From Geobacter sp. UBA698 (GTDB lineage Bacteria > Desulfobacterota > Desulfuromonadia > Geobacterales > Pseudopelobacteraceae), in NCBI GenBank assembly GCA_002298925.1, contig DBMM01000004.1, positions 35,057 to 99,056 of the forward strand: a stretch of DNA of 64,000 nucleotides, in the 5' to 3' direction. Shown in pieces: positions 24,502 through 35,569 of this stretch. The notes beneath the pieces were generated by a model. That model was not told the origin of the DNA. It did no database searches and worked only from the letters and a program-made list of their open reading frames with translations. Both the position numbers and the translations under genes were made by a program. The first letter of the stretch is position 1. Each line of letters opens with the position of its first letter.

Positions 24502-27500
24502 CTATTTCTCCCTCACATGCAGGAACTTCTTGACTGGTGGCGGATTGGTTATCAATGACAAGCCTTGAGCTGTTGGAGGAACGCCAGAAATAGGAGTTGC
24601 AATACGACGTCCTTCTAGACGCAGGTTACCGGGGTTTTTAAATGCTGAAGCTAGTGAAAGTTCGGCAAACGCCCCGGTCGAAACCTGCATCAATGCCTTG
24701 CCTTTCATCGAGTTGGCGGGAGGAGTGCCGCCGGTCTTGTAGTTAACAGCCCAAACCATAGATTCTCCGCCATACTTGCAAACATCAGAACTCGGCTTGA
24801 ACGTAGTAAAGAAAACAGCCCCGGCCGCAGATGCAACTGGATCCGTGATTACCCGTTCTGACAACGAGCCGCTTGCGGCAGCATCGAGAGCGATTGACCA
24901 CCCAGGGGCATTTGCTGCCAGTGACGAAGCAGGTGCTGTAGATGCACTTCCAGACTGGTCCACAAGAGTGCCGGCGACAGAATTAGTACAATTGTTGTCG
25001 ATTCTATTCAGCGTACCACCGACAACCACAGACTGCATGGTCCTGTTTGCTGTTGAATAGCAGGGTTCCTTTACCCCATAAAGTTTTTGCTGTGTTGTAG
25101 TGGATGCATCATCCTGTGAAAAGAAATACCTGCCGGTTCCGAAATATATCCACAACGTATTGTTACTTCTGTCCTGTAGCTTTGTGACCGAAGTTGTCAC
25201 AGGACCAATACTGTCAATAAGAGTACTGACAACCCATGTATTTGGGTCGGTACTCTCCTTGGTCGTAAGCCTAAGCACGCCACCCTTGGTCCATGTATTA
25301 GGTGTAACAGATGTATCCTTACTTACATACCCGATATAGACCGCATCATCACTGTAGAAACCATCAGATGTTGGATTAGAACGATCCGTGTCAATCCAGC
25401 TGGTGGACAGAGATCCACCAAATGCGTTATCGATGCCGGTATCAATAGTACGCACAAGTGTTCCGGTCCCGATATCTACAATAAACAATCGAAGTCTCTG
25501 ATCCGATTGCCCCTTGAACTCATGCTTTGTCGTATCAATCGGTCCGGTCGGACCGGAGGCAAATACGGCGAACCATTTGCCGTTTTTGCTGTTATCCGGT
25601 TTGGTACCAGAACTTTTTGCTGCAATTCTGACCACAGCTGGTCCTGTAGTTGAATAGCCCATCGTTCCCGGCGAGACGCCGCCATAGAACTCCCACAGCT
25701 GTTTAGGCGATTCAGGATCTGTCACATCAAGAGCAAAATAGGACGAAAAACCATTTCCGTTAACCGGAGGTTTTACGCACCCGGTTGGCGCCGTACAGGT
25801 ATCGGTTGAAGCTTTAGCCGCACCGCCTATCCCCATCCCACCAATCAGAACAGTTCGCCAAGTATCTGCCTTCTTGGAGCACAAGGAATAGTCAGTACCA
25901 AGCGCACAGGAACCATCAGCTGGCCGGCCGATACTAGCATCAAAAACCGATGATGTCCGGTCTACGAAATAGAGGTGATTGTAATCAGGATCCGAGAGGT
26001 ACTTCAAATAGGGAATGGCCTGAGAAGGGATATAGGCCCACTGTTCACGCCCCAGATTGTCACTCGATGTGGCTAGAACACCGGAAACATTGGTAATCAT
26101 GGCCTTATTGAACTTGTCGTCCAATTCTTTCAATATTCCCAACTTAAATGCGTGTAGCATGCCGTCATTACCCCCTACAAAAACCATTCCACGATTTTTA
26201 TAGGTACTGGTATTAATGAATGAATTGTACGAGGTATCTCCATACCCGATCGGTGCTGCAAGGCTGTACTGATTAAGCTTTACATTAGAAACAAGCCTGG
26301 GGGTGGAAGAAATGATATCTCCGAGTTTCCATTCACGATTATAACTCGTACAGGTCCCCCCAGACGGGCAGTCGGCAGGTACGGTACACCTTAATTGAGT
26401 ATTATTAGAACAAACCCCCATAGTTACCTTGCGTGTACGATACGAGCAGCTACTGTTAAGACAAGGAGCCGAGTCAATAGTTTGATCGGTACCATGGATA
26501 TAACTGATCAGCTTGGTGGCCAGCCCCTGCCGTTCGGTATTGGTTCCCGCAGGTATCTGCAGGGCATCCCACACCCCCGGCCAGGTATTGAAATAACCGT
26601 CTATGGCAAGGTTGCTGATTTTTTGCGGAGAATTGCCAAAGGTGGAATTATAGCCTGTGTATATTGTTCTTGGGTCAGTTGATACATCCCGCATCCAGAG
26701 TTTCATCCCGGCTTTCCAGAGACTCTTGACATAGTCAGGATCGATCGTATCGTCAGGTGTGGCAGGGTTGTCGGCCGCTCCGTCACCGTTGTTATCGCTG
26801 AACAGACTGACTTTAGTCTTGCTCTGGACCGAGTCAAAGAAGAATTGGGCCACCTTGTCACTTTTAAGGTTGAGAGTGTTATTTTGATTGGTATCCTCAC
26901 GGATCGACGTCTTTTGAAGAGACGGATCAAGGAAATACCATAGATTCTGCATCTCGCCGATCCAATTGGCCTCGGTATTATTGTCAAACGGTTTCTTGGG
27001 ATAAAAGACCGCTTGCAGCAGATTGGCGCCACTGCCCTCGCTGTTGTTCAAAATCGACGCAGCCGTACCGGATGAGACCCTGGCCAGAATTGACAGAAGT
27101 GCGTTTTCCAACTGTTTATCTAACTCAAGAGGATTGCTGACTGGGAAATAATTATCTGGATCGCCATCGTTATCCTTGTCCCATTTCGAAGGAGTATCCG
27201 GCTTGCCGCTTCCCGTGAACCCACCCCACTTGGCTGCATACCAGAGTGGATCTTTCAGGTTCTGTGCAGAACCTGTACCAGACGAGGTAAACTTAAGTTT
27301 CGACTCGAGCGGTAATCCATATACCGGCGAACCGCTGCCGATATCTTTGTCGCGGACAACAAGATAGGTGCCATCAGCAGTGGTCCCGGAGATGATGTAC
27401 CCAAGTACTTGATCAGCGCAGCCTGAGGCATAACTAGAAGTGACAAGTACTTCAAACTCATTCCCGGTCAAACTCAAACTAGCACAGGAACCGTAACCTG

Positions 27501-30500
27501 CGATAGCGGCAGCAGCAGTACAGACTTCGTAGGTTGCAATGGCATCCATATCGTGGTCAGCCCCCTGCTCCACGTCTTCAAAGTTCTGGCGAAACTTCAT
27601 GTAAACGATCTCGTTGTTCGAATTGTATTTGACGTCATTGATAAACAGGCCCACCAGACTATTCGTTGGGCAGAAGGCATCGGACGGACAACCAGAAAAT
27701 ATCATGCGGCCACTGGCATCTGTAGAATATGTGCAGCCGTTGTATCCAAGACATTTGTTGGAAATACAGCCACTGACCGTTTTTGCAACTGGAACAATTT
27801 TTACCTTGTTGGCTCCTGCTCTGATATTGATATCAGCAAACGGTGATGAAAGTGCCACGACAAAGGTTGAGACCGGGCTATACCCGGTAGCTGTATTGAA
27901 TTTGGTCTTGCCGTAATAAGCCAGGGCAGCTGCATAATAGGAACCTTTTTTAGTAGGCTCCTCAGGGCAGGTCCCCCTCAGACTTTCAAGATTAGTGGCT
28001 GTTTTGGGCGAACAGATAAAATCAGTAGTGCCACCACTTTCACCAATAAACCAGGTATTACTGTTGCCGCCGATACCCTCCGTGGCGCTTATCGTGTCCA
28101 TCAAGTCATTGAGAAGCGACTTGCCACTACTTTGTGAGTCCCCCAACCCCAAATGCGGAGAAAGTGAATCTTCGGCAAAGAAAGTGCCATTCGATTTGGG
28201 ATATAAGCTGCCCGGGATCTGATCAGCATCGTAGCTGGTGTTGACATCGCTTAACAGTAGGATAAACGGCTGTGAACATGAGGGATAAATTTCGAAGGGT
28301 TTGTAGGTATTAGAACCTTTGGTGTATCCCCAATCTGGTTTGGAAAGATTCACACCTGAATCTGCGGTGGTGGAATAGGTGTACTCCGCTGTCGGGGTAC
28401 CCTTGCCTGCAAAGTAGCGAAGATTTTCGTACATCAGTTCGGCCAGCGGGTTACCCCACATCTTGCATTCACCCTCATTGATAGGACGATCCCAGATCCA
28501 ACCGCAGTTAGAATAGGAACGACTGCTGTAGTCAAAATCGATCAGCACCATCCGGTCCATGCTGTGGATCAGATTGCCCCTGGTGTTTTCCGAAGTCTGC
28601 TGGGTGCCATTGTTCATATTGACTTCGTCGGAGACAGGTCCGGGGTTCTTGCGCAGCACACCGCCGGAAGTGTTTTTGGTATATGTGGTAGTCATCATCC
28701 CGAAATACATTTGGGACTTATCAAAACAGAGTCCTTCGCCGGTGCCACAGTCGTTATCAGTGCTGCAGGCTTTACCCATAGTCTTGGTGCAGACCCGGGT
28801 AATTCCGCTTGAATCGTTGGGATTGTACTCGCCGTATTTTTGAAACAGGCCGATCGGCATCCAGCTACCACCGGTGTAGGTATCGGTGGAAGCATTGTAG
28901 GTCCCGCCATAGTTGCGACAACGCTCGAAAAGGTTCTTTTCAGAGAGCGTCCCAACTCCGCTCTTGCAGACTTCGGCCTGCACGGTGAAATCGGTACGGT
29001 TGGTCGTGGCATTGGAGCCATCATCAAAGGTGTCATCGCATACCGGACGTTCCTTGAGCGACCATTCCCAGATGCGGTGCTTCGTGTCGGTAATTCTCCG
29101 CAGGAGAGTTGTCTGGGAGGCGGCAGAACTAGTGGGCGTTCCACTGGACAATGTAGTGTTGCAGAAGAGGTGGTACTTCTGAGAGGTCAAATCGGAAGTG
29201 GCCGTTGGGGTCCCGGTATCGATGAAGGTGCCATTGAGCAGGGTACATGTGTTGTCCGAGGCTCCCGAGGTAATGATGTTGGGGGCATTGAAATTGACCG
29301 CCGTATTCCCGCTTCCCACATTGCCAAAGATGCGCCACGTGCTGCCGCCGGGAAGCTTGTGCCAGACCTTGACACCGTCGGATCCACCACCCTCGGTATG
29401 ACGCACGATCAGGCGATATTTGGTACTTGCAGCAAGGGTCCAGGTATCACTATGGGTGGTACAGTCGTTACACCAGCCATGCCCGCCATACCACCCCAAC
29501 TGATTGTTACCGTTTTTGCTCGGCAGGATGGTACCGTCAGAAGTCTTGCGGATCTCCATCTCGACACCATCATCCCCATCAACTGCGAACACCCAGTCTC
29601 CAGGCTTGTTCCTGTCACTGCTCGAACTGGCCGCTCCGACGGTGAACTCCCCGACGATTATTTCGGCATAGTTGTCACCATGGTTATTTGATGGATTAAG
29701 ATTAGAGTCACTGAAATCGGAGACGAAAAACGGAGTTACAAAAAACTGTGTGGTATCGAAACCTGCCATAAGTGTAGCGTGATTGGTATCATTGGTGCCA
29801 TTGGTATTGGGATAGCGGACCACAAGCATTTTCCCCTTGCCTGGGTCGCCACTGGCCGATCCCCAGGTAACAGCCCCGGTAACCGCACTGCTGCAGGCTA
29901 CACCGCCAGCAGGCGCCGCGATACCGATCAGGTTCACCGATTTATCCTGGCAGGTGTAGCCGCTGTCACAGTTAGAGTCGGCTGAACACATCTGTTTATA
30001 GCTGGTTCCGCTGCCACAGAGTTTTCCGGTATATTCCTTGCCCCAGCTATGGGCATCCTGAGGAATATAGGCCCTATTAAGCAGAACCCATGGGGATTCC
30101 TGAGAACGTTGGCCACCGTACATGACCTTGCGGATGACATCCATACGGGACATGGTCAGCCAGTTGAGGATATTGCCACTCCACTGGCCGCTGGCACAAA
30201 AACGGTCTGTAGTAGTTGTGGCTGGCGTAAAATAATCATTACTGCTGGAACCACCGGTATGGGTGTAACATTTGTAAGGATTGAAATAACCGTAATACTC
30301 GATAGAGTGGTCATAGGTATTGTCAATTCGACCATCACCGTTCAAATCAACGCCATCATTGTAAGCGACATAGTACAGCTTATGATCCCTGCTGACGTCA
30401 AACATGACCAGAGGCGGCACTGCTTGGGCAACAAAAGGTGGGCGGATACAGTAATCGTTCATCGACGCAGACTGAACAGTGTAACTCTGCGAAAGCAGAC

Positions 30501-30561
30501 AATACAACACAGCCAGGAGGATTACGGGTAAACGTTTGGTCAGTACTGTTTTCACGTTCAT
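24502..30561 (-). CDS. pilY1: PilY1-type pilus tip protein, unusually large
   Basis: A 2019-residue exported protein with signal peptide (about residues 1-33). The PilC/PilY1 beta-propeller lies in the C-terminal third, with STPRLVSNVK and RGMVFVGGNDGMLHAFKLG near 1410-1470. The N-terminal part has the family phrase NWLTMSRMDVIRKVMYGG, an EF-hand-like loop DLNGDGRIDNTYD and a possible PA14-like sandwich around 315-415. Three Cys-rich patches with the pattern CSxDxxC occur near 182-204, 591-612 and 1380-1404. At about twice the usual PilY1 length it is large. I use the ATG at 30561 behind GAGGTGA. It is the candidate tip adhesin and assembly factor of this pilus. Confidence 0.92.
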   Translation of the reverse strand: MNVKTVLTKRLPVILLAVLYCLLSQSYTVQSASMNDYCIRPPFVAQAVPPLVMFDVSRDHKLYYVAYNDGVDLNGDGRIDNTYDHSIEYYGYFNPYKCYTHTGGSSSNDYFTPATTTTDRFCASGQWSGNILNWLTMSRMDVIRKVMYGGQRSQESPWVLLNRAYIPQDAHSWGKEYTGKLCGSGTSYKQMCSADSNCDSGYTCQDKSVNLIGIAAPAGGVACSSAVTGAVTWGSASGDPGKGKMLVVRYPNTNGTNDTNHATLMAGFDTTQFFVTPFFVSDFSDSNLNPSNNHGDNYAEIIVGEFTVGAASSSSDRNKPGDWVFAVDGDDGVEMEIRKTSDGTILPSKNGNNQLGWYGGHGWCNDCTTHSDTWTLAASTKYRLIVRHTEGGGSDGVKVWHKLPGGSTWRIFGNVGSGNTAVNFNAPNIITSGASDNTCTLLNGTFIDTGTPTATSDLTSQKYHLFCNTTLSSGTPTSSAASQTTLLRRITDTKHRIWEWSLKERPVCDDTFDDGSNATTNRTDFTVQAEVCKSGVGTLSEKNLFERCRNYGGTYNASTDTYTGGSWMPIGLFQKYGEYNPNDSSGITRVCTKTMGKACSTDNDCGTGEGLCFDKSQMYFGMMTTTYTKNTSGGVLRKNPGPVSDEVNMNNGTQQTSENTRGNLIHSMDRMVLIDFDYSSRSYSNCGWIWDRPINEGECKMWGNPLAELMYENLRYFAGKGTPTAEYTYSTTADSGVNLSKPDWGYTKGSNTYKPFEIYPSCSQPFILLLSDVNTSYDADQIPGSLYPKSNGTFFAEDSLSPHLGLGDSQSSGKSLLNDLMDTISATEGIGGNSNTWFIGESGGTTDFICSPKTATNLESLRGTCPEEPTKKGSYYAAALAYYGKTKFNTATGYSPVSTFVVALSSPFADINIRAGANKVKIVPVAKTVSGCISNKCLGYNGCTYSTDASGRMIFSGCPSDAFCPTNSLVGLFINDVKYNSNNEIVYMKFRQNFEDVEQGADHDMDAIATYEVCTAAAAIAGYGSCASLSLTGNEFEVLVTSSYASGCADQVLGYIISGTTADGTYLVVRDKDIGSGSPVYGLPLESKLKFTSSGTGSAQNLKDPLWYAAKWGGFTGSGKPDTPSKWDKDNDGDPDNYFPVSNPLELDKQLENALLSILARVSSGTAASILNNSEGSGANLLQAVFYPKKPFDNNTEANWIGEMQNLWYFLDPSLQKTSIREDTNQNNTLNLKSDKVAQFFFDSVQSKTKVSLFSDNNGDGAADNPATPDDTIDPDYVKSLWKAGMKLWMRDVSTDPRTIYTGYNSTFGNSPQKISNLAIDGYFNTWPGVWDALQIPAGTNTERQGLATKLISYIHGTDQTIDSAPCLNSSCSYRTRKVTMGVCSNNTQLRCTVPADCPSGGTCTSYNREWKLGDIISSTPRLVSNVKLNQYSLAAPIGYGDTSYNSFINTSTYKNRGMVFVGGNDGMLHAFKLGILKELDDKFNKAMITNVSGVLATSSDNLGREQWAYIPSQAIPYLKYLSDPDYNHLYFVDRTSSVFDASIGRPADGSCALGTDYSLCSKKADTWRTVLIGGMGIGGAAKASTDTCTAPTGCVKPPVNGNGFSSYFALDVTDPESPKQLWEFYGGVSPGTMGYSTTGPAVVRIAAKSSGTKPDNSKNGKWFAVFASGPTGPIDTTKHEFKGQSDQRLRLFIVDIGTGTLVRTIDTGIDNAFGGSLSTSWIDTDRSNPTSDGFYSDDAVYIGYVSKDTSVTPNTWTKGGVLRLTTKESTDPNTWVVSTLIDSIGPVTTSVTKLQDRSNNTLWIYFGTGRYFFSQDDASTTTQQKLYGVKEPCYSTANRTMQSVVVGGTLNRIDNNCTNSVAGTLVDQSGSASTAPASSLAANAPGWSIALDAAASGSLSERVITDPVASAAGAVFFTTFKPSSDVCKYGGESMVWAVNYKTGGTPPANSMKGKALMQVSTGAFAELSLASAFKNPGNLRLEGRRIATPISGVPPTAQGLSLITNPPPVKKFLHVREK

Positions 30562-30566
30562 TGTAT

Positions 30567-30875
30567 TCACCTCACCGCTTCAATCTCTTGAATATCATAA
30601 CCAACGACCTTGAGATAGGCCCGCTCTCCCACTCTCAAATCGGAAAGATTTGCTTTGCGCTCATAATAAGCCCCCTTTGAATCCTTAACTTTAAAAATGA
30701 CCTTAAGATTCGGGGTTACTTTATAGACCTTTCCTTCCATGATGATCTCTTTACTGGTTATGGATGCAAGTATTCCCGTATCGTATCGATGCGATTCCGC
30801 CCAGGAGAGGGTACTACCGGCAATAACAAATAACGACATGACTGCCAAAATGAAGAGATTGATATCAGTACGCAT
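30567..30875 (-). CDS. small exported protein of unknown function
   Basis: A 102-residue protein with an N-terminal signal peptide (hydrophobic 6-22, cleavage near SWAES). The mature chain is a compact beta-rich domain: ILASITSKEIIMEGKVYKVTPN, then VKDSKGAYYERKANLSDLRVGERAYLKVVGY. That layout, a short OB-like or SH3-like barrel with a 'VGE.. V' turn, recalls DUF5666-like small periplasmic domains, but I cannot name the family with certainty. AGGAGACAAATTT precedes the ATG. It lies between a thiol isomerase gene and pilY1, with no room for a promoter before pilY1, so it is made together with PilY1. Confidence 0.78.
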   Translation of the reverse strand: MRTDINLFILAVMSLFVIAGSTLSWAESHRYDTGILASITSKEIIMEGKVYKVTPNLKVIFKVKDSKGAYYERKANLSDLRVGERAYLKVVGYDIQEIEAVR

Positions 30876-30948
30876 AAATTTGTCTCCTGATTTACCCGAT
30901 TCTATGACACCCTCAGTAAACAGCAGCTAGAAAGGCCTCTGTTTAATG

Positions 30949-31701
30949 CTAATTATCTCTCAGCATTTTTTTCAATGATGCGACATTTCTAAAACCAACC
31001 TCAATTTTCCCATTCGGCAACAAGATTGCCGGTGTCCCCTTTATTCCCAAGGATTTTGCCAAACCAATAACATCTTCAATCGCGGACTTATTATTGACAT
31101 CCTTAGGATGGGGTATTTCCTCACCAGCAAAGGCCTTGTTTAAAATTTCCAGGCTGTTCATTTCAAGAATGGTCTGGGATTTCTCATAAGCTCCGGGATG
31201 AATATCCGCAGGAAAAGGTTTGATATAAACAGCTATATCCATATCAGCAACAAGTTGCAGTAGTTCTGCATGCATCGCACGGCAAAAAGGGCAATCCGGA
31301 TCCGAGAAAACAAAAATTTGCTTAGATGCTTTCGGGTTGCCGATAAGAACAGAATTCACACTCATCAGCTTGGAAACATCCGGCTTTTCTTTAATCTTAA
31401 CGGGAGTTACTTTCAAATCATCAACTTTTGCCATCACACCCTGCATCAAATACTTTTTGGCAAAATCTACAAAGATGATCCCTTCTTTTCCGTCCTGCTC
31501 AGCTGACACTTTAAAAAGGCCAGCTATGGGTGACGGAGAAACGGATTTAACCTTGACATTAAGCGGAAGAGTGAGCTCGGCAGCCTCTTTGATACTCAAT
31601 GAATGGCACGAGAAGCAATCTCCGGCACACCCTTCTTTTGCCATCGAGAGCTTTGGATACAATAATGTGACTAATATGATGACAAGTGGAAACGATCGCA
31701 T
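30949..31701 (-). CDS. DsbC/DsbG-like thiol isomerase with CXXCH motif (paralog 1)
   Basis: A 250-residue periplasmic protein. After the signal peptide comes CFSCH at 29-33, a heme c-binding pattern. A segment like the DsbC dimerisation domain follows (VKSVSPSPIAGLFKVSAEQDGK), then a thioredoxin-fold domain with the active site DPDCPFC at 134-140 and the cis-Pro loop IKGTPAILLPNG near 210. DsbC/G proteins isomerise wrong disulfides or protect single cysteines. It is a tandem paralog of the next gene and lies 17 bases from it, in the operon with pilY1 and the minor pilins. Whether heme is attached cannot be told from sequence. Confidence 0.85.
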   Translation of the reverse strand: MRSFPLVIILVTLLYPKLSMAKEGCAGDCFSCHSLSIKEAAELTLPLNVKVKSVSPSPIAGLFKVSAEQDGKEGIIFVDFAKKYLMQGVMAKVDDLKVTPVKIKEKPDVSKLMSVNSVLIGNPKASKQIFVFSDPDCPFCRAMHAELLQLVADMDIAVYIKPFPADIHPGAYEKSQTILEMNSLEILNKAFAGEEIPHPKDVNNKSAIEDVIGLAKSLGIKGTPAILLPNGKIEVGFRNVASLKKMLRDN

Positions 31702-31718
31702 GAGATTCTTTCAATTAT

Positions 31719-32507
31719 TTATTTGATTTCATCCAGCATCTTCTTGAGGTTCTCCGCATCCCGTCCGCCAACCATGATGGTACCGTCCGGCAGCACCAGG
31801 GTCGGTGTTCCCGAAATACCGTGCTCGTTGGCATACTTGATGGTGGCATCGACCAGTGCCTTGCTGCTCTCCTTGGACGGTTTGGGAACTTCCTTGCCTT
31901 CAAAGGCCTTATCCAGCACTTCCCGTTTTTTCGTCTCCAGAATCACCCTGGACTTATCATAGGCGCCTGGATGCATGGGCAACGGGTAAAGCATGATGTG
32001 GATGGCCACATCCGGAGCGATCTTTTCCAGCTTCTGCAGTTCAGTGTGCATATTGCGGCAGTAGGGACAATCCGGATCGGTAAAGACGTACAGCTTCTTG
32101 CTCCCCTTGAGGTTGCCCATCACAATGGAACCGGCAACCGGGATTGTTTTGGTATCTATAGAAGCAGCCTGTTTCTGCTGTGACAGCTCCTGCATATGGG
32201 CGGCGACCGGCTGGAGGGTTTCGAGGCTGAAGACCGCTCCCTGCATGATGTGTTTCTTGGCGTAATCCATGAAGAGGATGCCCTGTTTGCCGTCCTTCTC
32301 CATCAGTAGCTCGAAAAAGCCCTTGGCCGGGGACTGCTTGACCGACTTGACCGTGCCGCCGACCTGCTTCAGCAACTCTCCGGCTTCCTTCTCGCTCAGC
32401 TTGTGACACGAAGCACAATCAGTTCCATGCCCCTCGCCGGCCAGGGCAAATGCCGGAACAGCTATGATCATGGCTGTCGTCAACATGACTACAATTTTTT
32501 TAAACAT
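31719..32507 (-). CDS. DsbC/DsbG-like thiol isomerase with CXXCH motif (paralog 2)
   Basis: A 262-residue paralog of its downstream neighbour, with signal peptide (1-23), CASCHKLSEKEAGELL at 31-46, a DsbC-like N-terminal domain (VKSVKQSPAKGFFELL), the thioredoxin active site DPDCPYC at 144-150 and cis-Pro235 in ISGTPTLVLPDG. I use the ATG at 32507 behind AGAGGAATTACC, ten codons inside the longest frame. It is the first gene of the apparent operon leading to pilY1 and pilX. The likely substrates are the Cys-rich proteins of that operon, above all PilY1; this is inferred from position. Confidence 0.87.
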   Translation of the reverse strand: MFKKIVVMLTTAMIIAVPAFALAGEGHGTDCASCHKLSEKEAGELLKQVGGTVKSVKQSPAKGFFELLMEKDGKQGILFMDYAKKHIMQGAVFSLETLQPVAAHMQELSQQKQAASIDTKTIPVAGSIVMGNLKGSKKLYVFTDPDCPYCRNMHTELQKLEKIAPDVAIHIMLYPLPMHPGAYDKSRVILETKKREVLDKAFEGKEVPKPSKESSKALVDATIKYANEHGISGTPTLVLPDGTIMVGGRDAENLKKMLDEIK

Positions 32508-32599
32508 GGTAATTCCTCTCTGATGGTTGATGTGCACCCTAACGGATGCAATAAAGATGCCTCGACAAAATACAACTATAACTCACTGTTTTAATTGAC

Positions 32600-32626
32600 A
32601 AAAAAAATAGCACTAAACAGTGCTAT
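32600..32626 (-). terminator. rho-independent terminator of the pilD-sensor-regulator operon
   Basis: On the minus strand ATAGCACT and AGTGCTAT form an 8-bp stem with a 4-base loop followed by TTTTTTT. It separates the response regulator gene from the dsb-pilY1 operon. Confidence 0.85.
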
Positions 32627-32681
32627 GCAATTATTTCATACCATGCACTTGCCGCACAGTCACCTTGAATGCAATCTTTGC

Positions 32682-34048
<1,367 letters not shown>

Positions 34049-34049
<1 letters not shown>

Positions 34050-35566
34050 CAGGGTTCCTCGTGGGCAGAGGCCAGCGGCAGCCAGAGCGTGAAGCAGCTC
34101 CCCTGGCCGATCGTACTCTGGATCGTAATCCTGCCTCCCAGTCCTTCGATGATGCGGGCAACGATGGCCAACCCCAGGCCGGTGCCCTTGCCGGGCGGTT
34201 TGGTGGTGAAGAACGGGTCGAACAGCCTTGCCAGATGTTCGGGGGGAATGCCGCCGCCACTGTCGGTTACATCCAGCCGTAGACACCCTTCGGGACTGAC
34301 CGGCAAGGGCGCGGTCCGGTCATAACTGGCCCGCACGGTCAGTTTGCCTCCGTCCGGCATGGCATCCCGGCTGTTTAGCATCAGGTTGATCAGCACCTGC
34401 TGCAGTTGGTGGGGATCGGCCTCCACCAGCGGCAGTCCGTCATCGAACTGCGACGTGCCGCTGATCCCCTTGAAGGCCCCCTGCCGCGACAATAGCCCGA
34501 CCGTATCCACCACCAGCTCGCGGATATCGACCGGCTCGACGGCGCTGGATCGGGGGCGGGAGTAATCCAGCAGTCCGCGTACAATGCGATCGATGCGGGC
34601 ACAGTCTTGGGAAATGCGTTGGGCATAGTCCCGTATGGCAGAATTTTCCGGTTCATCTTCAGTCAGCAGTTCGGCGTACCCCATGATGGATGCCAGCGGC
34701 GTGCCGACTTCATGGGCCATGCCGGCCGCCAAAAGCCCGATGGAAGCCATTTTTTCAGAGTGGAGCGTTTCGGCGCGAGCCTGGAGCAGGTCACTGTTGG
34801 CCTTCTCCAGGGCGGCCACATGGGCCGTAACCTGCTGGTCCTTCTGCAGCAGGGTGGCGGACATGGCATTGAAGGCCTCGCCCAGGGAGACCAGTTCGGA
34901 ACTGCCCGAGATGCGCACTTGCTGGCCGTAATGGCCGCCGGTGATCTTTTCGGTGGCAGCCAGCAGCCGATTAACCGGCGTAACAACGATACGGGAGAGG
35001 ATGAAGGCACCGAATCCGAGCAGCAGAATGAAGTCAATTGCGAAGTAGGCCATATAAAGTTGCCGGGAGCGCTTCAGGCGTTCTTTTTCTGCACTCAGCG
35101 ACAGCAGTAGACCGACCCGAGCAACCTGTGCACCGTCGCGTACCACACTGCTGACCCAGGCAACGCCCGCTCCATCCGGCTGCATGGCACTGCCGGTTCC
35201 GGTCTGCGTTTGACCTGCAAAAGGACCATAGATGTCGCTCCCCTCCTTGCCGGCGGTATAGATGCATTTACCGTTACTGTCCAGCAGGGTCAGGCGGGTG
35301 AAATCGTCATTGTCGACCAGGGTTTTCGCATAGGTCACCGCCGCTGAATCCAGCAGAAGCATTCCTTCCGGATACGTGGGGAGGGCTGACGGCAGCTGGC
35401 TGACAAAGGCGTCCAGCAACATGCGGGCATGCTGGGCCTTCTGGGCGTAGAGGTCATTGGCGGCGGTCCGCAGGGCGAACAGGCTGAACAGCAGCCAGGT
35501 CAACAACAAGAGAGTGCTCAGAAAGGCCAGGATGGAGACGGTCAGGCTGGGACGTAAGACACGCAT
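34049..35566 (-). CDS. membrane sensor histidine kinase
   Basis: A 505-residue kinase with two transmembrane helices (about 9-32 and 171-194) flanking a 140-residue periplasmic sensor segment, a HAMP linker (to about 245), a coiled coil, the HisKA domain with GMAHEVGTP (His285), and a HATPase domain with N-box LMLNSRDAM (Asn398) and the G1/G2 boxes DSGGGIPPE and GKGTGLGLAI. The organisation is PilS/AtoS/ZraS-like. It is the partner of the sigma-54-dependent regulator encoded directly downstream, and it follows pilD by three bases, so it is likely tied to pilus expression. The signal is unknown. Confidence 0.93.
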
Positions 35567-35569
35567 CGG

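Noticed and set aside
34050..34286. N-terminal extension of the response regulator by 79 residues
   Set aside because: The extension overlaps the sensor kinase gene in another frame, and the receiver domain starts at the ATG at 34049, one base from the kinase stop.
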